Assembly: GCA_963736525.1 (NCBI GenBank) | Contig: CAVTPF010000013.1 | Coordinates: 124,001-188,000 of the forward strand | Source of the DNA: Bog-473 sp963736525 | GTDB taxonomy: Bacteria > Actinomycetota > Acidimicrobiia > Acidimicrobiales > RAAP-2 | Direction of reading: 5' to 3' | Length of the DNA: 64,000 bases | Part shown: positions 39,571 through 50,926 of the stretch, piece by piece | How the letters are laid out: each line of letters starts with the position of its first letter | Numbering within the stretch: the stretch's first letter is position 1 | Notes under the pieces: generated by a model | What the model was told of the DNA's origin: nothing | The model's input: the letters and a program-made list of their open reading frames with translations, nothing else | Database searches by the model: none | Translations under genes and position numbers: made by a program

Positions 39571-40559
39571 GCGGTCCCCGGCACTTGCTCTCGGTCGCCG
39601 ACCTCGGTCCGGAGGGCATCGCGGAGGTCCTGCGCGTCGCCGAGGCGTTCGCCGAGGTGGAGCGGCGCTCCGTCCCCAAGGTTCCGACCCTGCGCGGCAA
39701 GGTCGTGGCGACGCTCTTCTTCGAGGAGTCCACCCGCACCCGGCTCTCCTTCGAGACGGCGGCCAAGCGGCTGTCGGCGGACGTGCTGTCGCTGGCCGTC
39801 GCCTCGTCGTCGGTGAAGAAGGGGGAGAGCCTGCGCGACACCGTGGAGACCGTCGAGGCGATGGGGATCGACGCCGTCATCATCCGACACTCCTCGGCCG
39901 GCGCCCCGCACCAGGTAGCCCGCTGGGTGGAGCGCGCCCGGGTCGTCAACGCGGGCGACGGCTGGCACGAGCACCCCACCCAGGCCCTCCTCGACTGCTT
40001 CACCGTGCGTCAAGTCCTCGCCGAGCGCAAGGGCGTCGCCCCCGATGAGCTCGGCATCGGCTGCTTCGAGGGGCTGCGCGTCCTCATCGTCGGTGACATC
40101 CGCCACAGCCGGGTGGCCCGCTCCGAGGTGCTCGCCTACACCGCCCTCGGAGCCCACGTCACCCTGGCCGGCCCGGGCAGCCTGCTGCCGCCCTCGCTCG
40201 AGGGATGGCCGGTCCAGGTGGCCGGCGACCTCGACGACGCCCTGGGTGACGCCGACGTCGTCTCGCTCCTCCGCCTGCAGGCCGAGCGGGGCAGCGGGTC
40301 GTTCGTGCCCAGCCTGCGCGAGTACACGGCGCGCTGGGGCCTCACCACGCGCCGGGCCGAACGCCTGGCCGAGGACGCCATCGTGACCCATCCCGGTCCG
40401 ATGGTGCGCGGCGTCGAGATCGCCTCGGAGGTCGCCGACCTGCCCCGGACCGTCGTGACCCAGCAGGTCGCCAACGGGGTGGCGGTCCGCATGGCGATCC
40501 TCTTCCTGCTGCTCGGCGGCGAGGTGCCGGGTGCCGCGGAGGTGCCGGCCGTTGCCTGA
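39567..40559 (+). CDS. pyrB: Aspartate carbamoyltransferase catalytic subunit
   Basis: Condenses carbamoyl phosphate with aspartate, the committed pyrimidine step. The carbamoyl phosphate site is in FFEESTRTRLSFE; KKGESLRDT holds the 80s-loop lysine; VIRHSSAGAP, NAGDGWHEHPTQALLD and the C-terminal HPGPMVRGVEIASEV are family motifs. Length is 330. No pyrI regulatory subunit follows, as usual in actinobacteria. The GTG at 39567 overlaps the pyrR stop. Confidence 0.96.
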   Translation: MSGPRHLLSVADLGPEGIAEVLRVAEAFAEVERRSVPKVPTLRGKVVATLFFEESTRTRLSFETAAKRLSADVLSLAVASSSVKKGESLRDTVETVEAMGIDAVIIRHSSAGAPHQVARWVERARVVNAGDGWHEHPTQALLDCFTVRQVLAERKGVAPDELGIGCFEGLRVLIVGDIRHSRVARSEVLAYTALGAHVTLAGPGSLLPPSLEGWPVQVAGDLDDALGDADVVSLLRLQAERGSGSFVPSLREYTARWGLTTRRAERLAEDAIVTHPGPMVRGVEIASEVADLPRTVVTQQVANGVAVRMAILFLLLGGEVPGAAEVPAVA

Positions 40560-41874
40560 GGCCACGCTCGTCATCCGGGGCGGCACGGTCGTCGGGCCCG
40601 GCGGCCTGGCGCGCCTCGATGTCGCCGTCGCAGGTCGCGTGGTGGTGGGCCTGGCCGAGTCCATCGACCCGCCGCGCGGCGCCACGGTCCTCCATGCCGA
40701 CGGGTGCCTCGTCGGACCCGGCCTGGTCGACCTGCACGTCCACTTGCGCCAACCCGGGCGCGAGGAGGCCGAGACGATCGAATCGGGTGCCCGGGCGGCG
40801 GCGCTCGGTGGCTACACGGCCATCGTTGCCATGCCCAACACCGAGCCGCCGATCGATTCGGCTGGCGTGGCGGCCGAGGTCCTGGGCCTCGGCGCCGGCT
40901 GCGCGGCCGAGGTCGCGGTGGCCGGTGCCATCACGGTGGGCCGGGCCGGCGCCGCCCTGGCGCCCCTCGGCGAGCTGGCCGCGCTTGGTGTAACGCTCTT
41001 CACCGACGACGGTGCCGGCGTGCAGGACGGCGCGCTGATGCGCCGCGCGCTCGACTACGCCAAGGGCCTCGGCGTCACCCTGGCCCAACACTGTGAGGAC
41101 GCGTCGCTGGCGGACGGCGGTGCGATGCACGAGGGGTGCTGGTCGAGCCGGCTCGGCATTCCGGGCATGCCGGCCGCCGCCGAGGAGGCGATGGTCGCCC
41201 GCGACATCGCATTGGCGCGGTTGACGGGCGCACCCGTCCATTTCCTCCACCTCTCCACCGCCGGATCGGTCGAGCTCGTCCGCCGGGCCAAGGCGGATGG
41301 GGTCGGCGTCACGGCCGAAGCCGCGCCCCACCACATGCTCCTGACCCACGCCGCGGTGGCCAGCTACGACCCCGTGTTCAAGGTGAACCCGCCTCTGCGC
41401 ACCGACGAGGACGTGGCGGCTGTCGTCGCGGGACTGTGTGACGGGACCATCGACGCGGTGGCGACCGACCACGCCCCCCACGCCCCCGAGTCCAAGGACG
41501 TGCCGTTCGACCAGGCGCCCCCCGGCATGCTGGGCCTGCAGACCGCGCTGCCCGTGGCGTGGGAGGTGCTGTCGCCGCACCTGGGCCCCGAGCGCCTGTT
41601 CGCACTGATGAGCGCACGGCCGGCGGCCATCGCCAAGCTGACGGCGACGGACGCCCGCACGGCGGGCCACAGCGCGCACGGCGGCCCGGTGGAGGTGGGG
41701 GCGGCGGCCAACCTGTGCGTGTTCGACCCCGCCGCGGAGACGGTGGTGGAGCCGGCGCGGCTGGCCAGCCGCAGCCGGAACACACCGTACGCGGGGCGCA
41801 CGTTCCGCGGTGCCGTGCGGCACACCGTGCTGCGGGGTGAACCGGTGGTGACCGATGCAGTGGCGCAACGGTGA
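40552..41874 (+). CDS. pyrC: Dihydroorotase
   Basis: Class I dihydroorotase, a zinc amidohydrolase of 440 residues. Metal ligands and signature are in DLHVHLRQPGREEAETIESG, then AMPNTEPPIDS, and the catalytic aspartate is in ATDHAPHAPESK. GLQTALPVAW and the C-terminal composite beta domain (SRSRNTPYAGRTFRG) are typical. TTG at 40552 (PEATLVIRGG), 9 nt after GGAGG at 40538, gives the expected N-terminus and overlaps pyrB by 8 bp. GTG at 40531 would add seven unconserved residues. Confidence 0.94.
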   Translation: MPEATLVIRGGTVVGPGGLARLDVAVAGRVVVGLAESIDPPRGATVLHADGCLVGPGLVDLHVHLRQPGREEAETIESGARAAALGGYTAIVAMPNTEPPIDSAGVAAEVLGLGAGCAAEVAVAGAITVGRAGAALAPLGELAALGVTLFTDDGAGVQDGALMRRALDYAKGLGVTLAQHCEDASLADGGAMHEGCWSSRLGIPGMPAAAEEAMVARDIALARLTGAPVHFLHLSTAGSVELVRRAKADGVGVTAEAAPHHMLLTHAAVASYDPVFKVNPPLRTDEDVAAVVAGLCDGTIDAVATDHAPHAPESKDVPFDQAPPGMLGLQTALPVAWEVLSPHLGPERLFALMSARPAAIAKLTATDARTAGHSAHGGPVEVGAAANLCVFDPAAETVVEPARLASRSRNTPYAGRTFRGAVRHTVLRGEPVVTDAVAQR

Positions 41875-43004
41875 GGTCGGGCGCGGACAACGACGGGGAC
41901 CGGGCCGCGGCACTGCTGGTGACGGCGGACGGCGCCGTCTTCTCGGGCGAGGCGGCGGGCGCGACGGTGCCGGTGGCCACGGGGGAGCTCGTCTTCAACA
42001 CGGCGATGAGCGGGTACCAGGAGGTCATCACCGACCCGTCGTACGCGGGCCAGGTGATCTCGTTCACCAGCACGCACATAGGCAACTACGGCACCAACGC
42101 GGCTGACGACGAGGCGGCACGGCCGCACTGCCGCGGGGTCGTCGTCCGCGACCTGGCCGCGGTCCCGTCCAACTGGCGGTCGACCGAGGGGCTCGAGCCG
42201 TTCCTGCGTCGCCACGGGGTGCCCGCCCTGACCGGAGTCGACACACGGCGCCTGGCCCGGCACGTGCGTGCCGCGGGCGCGGTGCCCTGCGCGTTCGGCA
42301 CGGCGCCCGAGGCACAGCTGCGCGCCGCCGCCGCGTCCGCGCTCGGCACCGACGGGATGGATCTCGTGTCGGGCGTGACGGCCGCAGCACCCAGCGTGCA
42401 CCGCGGCCGGGGCGACGGCGCCGCCAGCGGCCTGCGCATCGTGGCCTACGACTTCGGCGTGAAGGCGACCATGGTCGACCTGCTGACCACGCTGGGCGCG
42501 GTGACTGTGGTGCCCGCGGGGACGACAGCCGGAGAGGTCCTGGCGCTCGAGCCCCACGGGGTCTTCCTCTCCAACGGCCCGGGCGATCCCGCCGCCCTGC
42601 CCGGCCCGACCGCGGCCGTGGCCGACCTGGTGGGCCGGGTGCCGGTGTTCGGCATCTGCCTCGGTCACCAGATTCTCGCCACCGCGCTGGGGGGTTCGAC
42701 CTACAAGCTTCCCTTCGGGCATCACGGCGCCAACCATCCCGTGCAGCGCCTCGAGACGGGCGCGGTCGAGATCACGAGCCAGAACCACAACTACGCGGTC
42801 GCGTCCGGATCCGTCCCCGACGCGGTGGCGACGCACGTCAACTTGAACGACGGCGTGCTCGAGGGCTTCCGCTTCCTCAAGGCTCCCGCCTTCTCGGTGC
42901 AGTACCACCCCGAGGCCGCGCCGGGGCCCCACGACGCCCGCTACCTCTTCGGTGCCTTCCGTGACCTGATGCTCGCCCACTCCGCCGGCGCCGGGACGCG
43001 CTGA
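41871..43004 (+). CDS. carA: Carbamoyl phosphate synthase small subunit
   Basis: Glutamine amidotransferase subunit that supplies ammonia to CarB. The N-terminal domain has LVTADGAVFSGEAAGA and ISFTSTHIGNYG. The class I GATase domain has the catalytic cysteine in FGICLGHQILA and the His/Glu pair in QYHPEAAPGPHDARYLF; ITSQNHNYAV is also characteristic. Length is 377. The GTG at 41871 overlaps the pyrC stop. It is followed by carB after 11 bp. Confidence 0.96.
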   Translation: MRSGADNDGDRAAALLVTADGAVFSGEAAGATVPVATGELVFNTAMSGYQEVITDPSYAGQVISFTSTHIGNYGTNAADDEAARPHCRGVVVRDLAAVPSNWRSTEGLEPFLRRHGVPALTGVDTRRLARHVRAAGAVPCAFGTAPEAQLRAAAASALGTDGMDLVSGVTAAAPSVHRGRGDGAASGLRIVAYDFGVKATMVDLLTTLGAVTVVPAGTTAGEVLALEPHGVFLSNGPGDPAALPGPTAAVADLVGRVPVFGICLGHQILATALGGSTYKLPFGHHGANHPVQRLETGAVEITSQNHNYAVASGSVPDAVATHVNLNDGVLEGFRFLKAPAFSVQYHPEAAPGPHDARYLFGAFRDLMLAHSAGAGTR

Positions 43005-43015
43005 GCGACGACGCC

Positions 43016-46317
<3,302 letters not shown>

Positions 46318-46321
<4 letters not shown>

Positions 46322-47451
46322 GCACGCGCCCGAGTCAGCGGCGGGCGTCGGCACTCGCGACGCGCGTCGGCGGCATCGCGCTCGACAACCCGATCATGAC
46401 GGCGTCGGGGACGTCGGGACACGGAGCCGAGCTGGCGGCGTACGGGACGCTGGGGGAGCTGGGTGCAGTCGTCGTCAAGTCGTTGTCGGTCGATCCGTGG
46501 CCCGGCAATCCCGCGCCGCGGGTGCACGAGGTGGGGGCCGGCATGCTCAACAGCGTCGGTCTGCAAGGGCCGGGCCTCGCACACTGGGCGCGCCACGACC
46601 TCCCGTCGCTGCGGGCGGCGGGGGCCCGCGTCGTGGTGAGCATCTGGGGCCGCACGGTGTCGGACTACGCGCGGGCGGCCGAGGTGGTGGCCTCGGCGGC
46701 CGGCGCGGGCGGGGCCGGGGCCGGCGCGGGCGTGGGCGCGGGCGTGGGCGCGGGCGCGTGCATCGTGGCGCTCGAGGTCAACGTCAGCTGCCCCAACGTG
46801 GAGGACCGCTCGCGTATGTTCGCCCACTCGGCCGAGGCCACCGCACGGGTCATGGCGGCTACCGCGTGCGGACTGCCCCGCTGGGCCAAGTTGAGCCCCA
46901 ACGTGCCCGACCTGGTGGAGATCGCCGGCGGTGCCCTGGAAGGAGGTGCCGACGGCCTGACCCTGGTCAACACGCTCCTCGGCCTGGCCCTCGACCTCGA
47001 GTCGGGCCGTCCCGTGCTGGGTGCGGGCGGCGGGGGGCTGTCGGGCAGCGCCGTGCACCCGGTCGCCGTGCGGGCCGTCTGGGAGTGCCGTGCCGCCTTT
47101 CCCGAGGTGCCGATCATCGGGGTGGGGGGCGTGGCGACGGGTGGCGACGCCGTCGAGTTCTTGCTGGCCGGGGCCGACGCAGTCCAAGTGGGCACCGCCA
47201 TCTTCCGCGATCCGCGGGCGCCCTGGAAGGTGGCGCGCCAGCTGGCGCACTGGTGCGACACCCACGGCACAACCGTCGCCGCGCTACGCCAACGGGTGCG
47301 TGGGCGATGCGGGGCCGATGTCGGCGCTGCCGAAGGTGCTGCCGAAGGTGCTGCCGATGGTCCTGGCGACGGTGCTGCCGATCCGGGGGGCCCGCCGGTC
47401 GAGCCGGCCGGACGCGTACCATTGCCCAAGAAGGGAGGCCGACGTGTCTGA
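46318..47451 (+). CDS. pyrD: Dihydroorotate dehydrogenase, class 1 (PyrD)
   Basis: FMN TIM-barrel enzyme oxidising dihydroorotate to orotate. The class 1 active-site cysteine is in EVNVSCPNVE. GMLNSVGLQGPG, PRWAKLSPNVPDLVEIA, LTLVNTLLG and IGVGGVATGGDAVEFLLAGA are conserved FMN and substrate segments. A Gly/Ala/Val low-complexity insertion (about residues 130-148) and a C-terminal tail of about 50 residues with AAEGAAEGAADG repeats are unusual. No pyrK (electron-transfer subunit of class 1B) is next to it. Length 377 exceeds the usual ~310 because of these additions. It overlaps pyrF by 8 bp. Confidence 0.92.
46718..46760 (+). repeat. GC-rich microrepeat inside pyrD
   Basis: Imperfect GCGGGCGTGGGC repeats encode a Gly-Ala-Val run in a surface position ahead of the active-site cysteine strand. 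The reading frame is kept. Confidence 0.6.
47326..47363 (+). repeat. 12-bp tandem repeat in the pyrD C-terminal tail
   Basis: About three units of GCTGCCGAAGGT (the last with GAT) encode AAEGAAEGAADG. In-frame slippage would change tail length without breaking pyrD or the overlapping pyrF start. Confidence 0.65.
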
Positions 47452-48283
47452 CAGTTTCGGCGACCGCGTGGCGGTGGTGGTGGGCGCGACGGGGCCCCTG
47501 TGCGCGGGCATCGACCCGTCGGCCGCGCTCCTCGAGGCGTGGGGGTTGACCGACGATGCGGATGGTCTGCGCGCGTTCTGTGGCATCTGTGTCGAGGCGT
47601 TCGCGGGGACGCTCGGTGTGATCAAGCCGCAGGTCGCCTTCTTCGAGCGGCATGGGTCGGCGGGGATGGCGGAGCTCGAGCGCCTCATCTCGGAGGCGAC
47701 TGCCGCGGGGCTGATCGTGATCGCCGACGCCAAACGGGGCGACATCGACTCCACCGCGGCGGCGTACGCCGATGCCTGGCTCGGTGAGGCAAGCCCGCTT
47801 GCAGTGGACGCGGTGACCGCTCATGCGTATCTCGGGCTCGGGGCGTTGGCGCCGCTCGTCCGGCTGGCCGCCCGCAACGGCCGGGGCGTCTTGGTCGTCG
47901 CCCGCAGCTCCAATCCCGAAGGCCGCGACCTGCAGCAGGCGGTGACCTCGCAAGGGGTGGGCGTGGAGGACATGTTGCTCGCCGAGATCGCCGCGCTGAA
48001 CGCATCGCCCGAGGTGCCGTCCGGGACGGTGGGTGCCGTGATCGGTGCAACCCTCGATCCGTCGGTCTTTCCATTATCCCAGCTCGGAGGGGTAATTTTG
48101 GCACCTGGCCTCGGCGCTCAGGGGGCTGGGCCGGCTGACGTGGCCCGGCGGTTCTCGGGCTGCGCCGTCGGGACGGTGTTGCCCAGCAGCTCCCGCGGAC
48201 TGCTCACCAGCGGACCGGGCGTGGACGACTTGCGGCGCAACGCCAAGTCATTGGCCCAAGAGCTGGCGGCGCTGATGGGCTGA
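47444..48283 (+). CDS. pyrF: Orotidine 5'-phosphate decarboxylase (group 2)
   Basis: TIM-barrel enzyme forming UMP, the last step of the pathway (279 residues). The catalytic Lys/Asp motif is DAKRGDIDST, preceded by VIKPQVAFFERHG, both typical of the longer actinobacterial/group 2 PyrF. AGIDPSAALLEAWG at the N-terminus and VIGATLDPSVF and ILAPGLGAQGAGPADV near the C-terminus match the subgroup. GGGAGG at 47433-47438 is 5 nt before the GTG at 47444, within the end of pyrD. It completes a seven-gene operon from pyrR. Confidence 0.95.
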   Translation: MSDSFGDRVAVVVGATGPLCAGIDPSAALLEAWGLTDDADGLRAFCGICVEAFAGTLGVIKPQVAFFERHGSAGMAELERLISEATAAGLIVIADAKRGDIDSTAAAYADAWLGEASPLAVDAVTAHAYLGLGALAPLVRLAARNGRGVLVVARSSNPEGRDLQQAVTSQGVGVEDMLLAEIAALNASPEVPSGTVGAVIGATLDPSVFPLSQLGGVILAPGLGAQGAGPADVARRFSGCAVGTVLPSSSRGLLTSGPGVDDLRRNAKSLAQELAALMG

Positions 48284-48321
48284 AGAGGGAGAATGGGTGT
48301 GAACGCCCCTGGCCGAGGCGC

Positions 48322-48327
48322 TATGGT
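48322..48327 (+). promoter_or_regulatory. Leaderless promoter of mihF
   Basis: TATGGT is 6 nt before the ATG at 48334. GTGAAC at 48299-48304 fits a weak -35 with a 17-bp spacer. Confidence 0.55.
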
Positions 48328-48333
48328 CTCGCC

Positions 48334-48651
48334 ATGCCGCAACCTCCCGCACTCACTCCCGAGCAGCGCGCCGCTGCACTCGAAAAGGCTGCCAAGGTTC
48401 GCCGTGAGCGGGCCGAGGTCAAGGACAAGCTCAAGATGGGCTCCTTGTCGTTGGCGGACCTCCTCACGCAAGCGGACTCAAACGAGACCATCGGCAAGAT
48501 GAAGGTGGTCTCGGTGCTCGAGTCGCTGCCCGGTCTGGGCAAGGTCAAGGCACGGCGCCTCATGGAGACGGTCGGCATCAGTGACAGCCGGCGGTTGCAG
48601 GGGCTGGGTGCCAAGCAGCGCGAGGCGCTGCTCAAAGAGACTGCGCGCTGA
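48334..48651 (+). CDS. mihF: Mycobacterial-type integration host factor
   Basis: Nucleoid-associated DNA-bending protein of 105 residues, unrelated to the IHF/HU fold. The core is an H2TH-like helical domain. A long N-terminal helix (TPEQRAAALEKAAKVRRERAEVKDKLK) leads into LESLPGLGKVKARRLME (helix-two turns-helix) and ISDSRRLQGLGAKQREAL. Both length and order match mIHF of mycobacteria and Streptomyces. It lies immediately upstream of gmk, its standard location, and has its own leaderless promoter, so it can be expressed apart from the pyr operon. Confidence 0.94.
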   Translation: MPQPPALTPEQRAAALEKAAKVRRERAEVKDKLKMGSLSLADLLTQADSNETIGKMKVVSVLESLPGLGKVKARRLMETVGISDSRRLQGLGAKQREALLKETAR

Positions 48652-49240
48652 ACCTCCCACCGGCGAGCCGCGCATCTTCGTGCTCATCGGCCCCGGCGGG
48701 GCCGGCAAGGGCACACTCGCAGCTGAGCTCGTCGCTCGAGACCCCACCCTCTGGCTGAGCCGGAGCTGGACCACCAGAGCCGCGCGTCCGGGCGAGCGCG
48801 AGCGAGGTGCCTACGTGTTCGTGGACCGCTCCACCTTCGAGGAGGCGGCGGCCCAGGGCGGCTTCTTCGAATGGGCCGAATTCCTCGACTACCTCATGGG
48901 CACGCCCATTCCCGACCCGCCGCCCGGGACCGACGTCCTCCTCGAGATCGACGTGCAAGGGGCCGAGCAGGTCCTGGCCAAGCGGCCCGACGCGACCGTG
49001 ATCATGCTCCTTCCCCCATCCCCGGAGGTGCAGGCCGAGCGTCTGGCGGCGCGTGGCGACGACGAGGAGCACATCCGCCGCCGGGTGGATCTGGGTCGGG
49101 CCGAGGTGGAGCGGGGGGCCAAAATCGCAGCTCATACGGTGGTGAACGACGACCTGCGTCGGGCCCTGTCCGAGCTGGCAGCTATAGTTGATCAGACCCG
49201 AACGGCTGCTCCCTGCGCCGCGGACCCGGAGGAATCCTGA
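48608..49240 (+). CDS. gmk: Guanylate kinase
   Basis: Phosphorylates GMP to GDP. The P-loop is GPGGAGKGT (Lys34), a variant of the usual GPSGxGKS/GT. The GMP-binding part has SRSWTTRAARPGERERGAYVF and the LLEIDVQGAEQV strand; RGDDEEHIRRRVDLGRAEV is the lid region. The start is uncertain: there is no ATG, GTG or TTG just ahead of the P-loop. GTG at 48608, inside mihF, is the nearest in-frame candidate; GTG at 48581 or CTG at 48641 are possible. It overlaps rpoZ by one base (TGATG). Confidence 0.88.
   Translation: MPSSARRCSKRLRAEPPTGEPRIFVLIGPGGAGKGTLAAELVARDPTLWLSRSWTTRAARPGERERGAYVFVDRSTFEEAAAQGGFFEWAEFLDYLMGTPIPDPPPGTDVLLEIDVQGAEQVLAKRPDATVIMLLPPSPEVQAERLAARGDDEEHIRRRVDLGRAEVERGAKIAAHTVVNDDLRRALSELAAIVDQTRTAAPCAADPEES
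49183..49188 (+). promoter_or_regulatory. Possible internal -10 for rpoZ
   Basis: TATAGT within the last codons of gmk would give a leader of about 45 nt ending in GGAGG 7 nt before the rpoZ ATG. No clear -35. Confidence 0.35.
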
Positions 49241-49623
49241 TGGCCCAAGGCCGCCACACGCTCATGGACCCACCTATTGAGGAGCTCTTGGACAAGGTGG
49301 ACTCGAAGTTCACCTTGGTCGCGCTGGGCGCCGCCCGCGCCCGCCAGGTGAACTCGTACTACAACAGCCTCGGGGAAGGGCTGGGCAAGGTGGTCCCGCC
49401 CCAGGTGGCGTCGGTGTCCGGCAAGCCCGTCTCCATCGCCTTCGAGGAGATCGCGGCCGGGAAGGCCACGTTCACGCGCCCGGACCCCGAAGAAGAGGCT
49501 GCTCTGGCCGCGGCCATGGCCGACGCCGCCGAGGTGGGTCTGCTCGGCGAGGGCGACGAGGGCGAGCCGGCCGAGGTAATCGAAGTGCTCGACGTCGGGG
49601 ACGAGGACCCGACCGCGAGCTAG
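49240..49623 (+). CDS. rpoZ: RNA polymerase omega subunit
   Basis: Small subunit that helps assemble RNA polymerase around beta-prime. MDPPIEELLDKVDSKFTLVA and LGAARARQVNSYYN are the omega hallmark, followed by PVSIAFEEIAAGKATF. Length 127 includes an acidic C-terminal extension of about 40 residues (EEEAALAAAMADAAEVG, GDEGEPAEVIEV), longer than most omegas. The ATG at 49240 shares a base with the gmk stop and has a good GGAGG. It sits in the usual gmk-rpoZ-coaBC order. Confidence 0.95.
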   Translation: MAQGRHTLMDPPIEELLDKVDSKFTLVALGAARARQVNSYYNSLGEGLGKVVPPQVASVSGKPVSIAFEEIAAGKATFTRPDPEEEAALAAAMADAAEVGLLGEGDEGEPAEVIEVLDVGDEDPTAS

Positions 49624-49654
49624 GCGCAGGCGAGAGGCGCGGCGGCTCTCGCCG

Positions 49655-50926
49655 ATGGCCGGACTGCCGGGCACCGAGGCTCCACCCGTGAACGCCGACG
49701 ACACCCTGCGCCGGCCGCGCGTCGTGCTCGGGGTCTGCGGGGGGATCGCCGCCTACAAGGCGGTGGAGGTGTGCCGCCGGTTGGTCGATGCCGGCCTCCA
49801 CGTGACACCCGTCCTCACCGAGGACGCCACCCGGTTCGTCGGCGCGGTGACGTTCTCGGCGCTCGCGTCCGAGCCCGCTCAGCAGTCCCTGTGGGACGAG
49901 TCCTCACCGATTCCCCACACGAAACTCGGCCAGGGCGCGGACCTCGTCGTCGTCGTGCCGGCGACCGCCCACACCATCGCCCGCTACGCCGCGGGGCTCT
50001 CCGACGACCTGCTGACCGCGACGCTGCTCGCGACCCGGGCGCCGGTGATCGTGTGCCCGGCGATGCACACCGAAATGTGGGAGCACCCTTCGGTGCGAGA
50101 CAATCTCGCCACGCTGGAGCGCCGCGGCGTCGAGATCGTGCCACCCGAGATCGGGAGGCTGGCCGGGGGCGACTCCGGCCAGGGCAGGCTGGCAGAGCCC
50201 GGGGTCATCGTCCAACGCGTGCTGGAACGGCTGGGCCGGGCGAGACGGCGCGACCTTCTCGGAGCCACGGTCGTCGTCAGCGCCGGCGGCACGCGGGAGC
50301 CGCTCGACCCGGTGCGCTTCATCACGAATCGTTCTTCGGGGAAGCAGGGTCACGCCATCGCCGTCGCGGCGGCGCGGCGCGGGGCCAATGTCACCTTGGT
50401 GACGTCGTCGCCGCTGGAGCTCCCACCCGACGTGTCGGCCGCAGTGACGCGGATCGACGTGGAGACAGCCGCCGACATGGAGCAGGCCGTTGGTGCCTCG
50501 GCCGAGGGGGCCGACGTCGTGGTGATGGCGGCGGCGGTCGCGGACTTCAGGCCGAAGCTGACGGCGGGGGCGAAGCTGTCGAAGGAGGACGGGGTCCCCG
50601 AGCTCGTGCTCGAGCCGACGCCCGACATCCTGGCCGGCCTGGCCGCGCGGCGGCGACCCGACCAGGTCTTGGTGGGGTTCGCCGCGGAGACCCACGACGC
50701 GCTCGAGCGGGGACGCCGCAAGCTCGAGCGCAAGGGGGTCGATCTCGTCGTGGTGAACGACGTGAGCGCGCCCGGAGCGGGCTTCGATCACGACACGAAC
50801 GCCGTCGCCATCCTGGACGCCGACGGGAGCACCACCGAAATCCCATTGACCTCCAAGGATGCAGTGGCAAATGCCGTATTGGATAGGGTGATCGCCCACC
50901 ACAACGAGAAGCGGAGCACCACGTGA
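49655..50926 (+). CDS. coaBC: Phosphopantothenoylcysteine synthase/decarboxylase CoaBC
   Basis: Bifunctional coenzyme A enzyme of 423 residues. The N-terminal CoaC flavoprotein half has LGVCGGIAAYKAVE, the catalytic histidine in SPIPHTKLG (His88) and the substrate-clamp PAMHTEMWEHP. The C-terminal CoaB half (from about 205) begins VVVSAGGTREPLDPVRFITN and has the active-site lysine region AGAKLSKEDG and VVNDVSAPGAGFDHDTN. ATG at 49655 is used; GTG at 49688 would remove 11 unconserved residues. It overlaps metK by GTGA. Confidence 0.95.
   Translation: MAGLPGTEAPPVNADDTLRRPRVVLGVCGGIAAYKAVEVCRRLVDAGLHVTPVLTEDATRFVGAVTFSALASEPAQQSLWDESSPIPHTKLGQGADLVVVVPATAHTIARYAAGLSDDLLTATLLATRAPVIVCPAMHTEMWEHPSVRDNLATLERRGVEIVPPEIGRLAGGDSGQGRLAEPGVIVQRVLERLGRARRRDLLGATVVVSAGGTREPLDPVRFITNRSSGKQGHAIAVAAARRGANVTLVTSSPLELPPDVSAAVTRIDVETAADMEQAVGASAEGADVVVMAAAVADFRPKLTAGAKLSKEDGVPELVLEPTPDILAGLAARRRPDQVLVGFAAETHDALERGRRKLERKGVDLVVVNDVSAPGAGFDHDTNAVAILDADGSTTEIPLTSKDAVANAVLDRVIAHHNEKRSTT

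Noticed and set aside
50846..50889. TTGACC with TATTGG/TAGGGT as a metK promoter
   Set aside because: Spacers to possible -10 boxes are 25 and 32 bp, outside the usable range; it lies in coaBC coding sequence.
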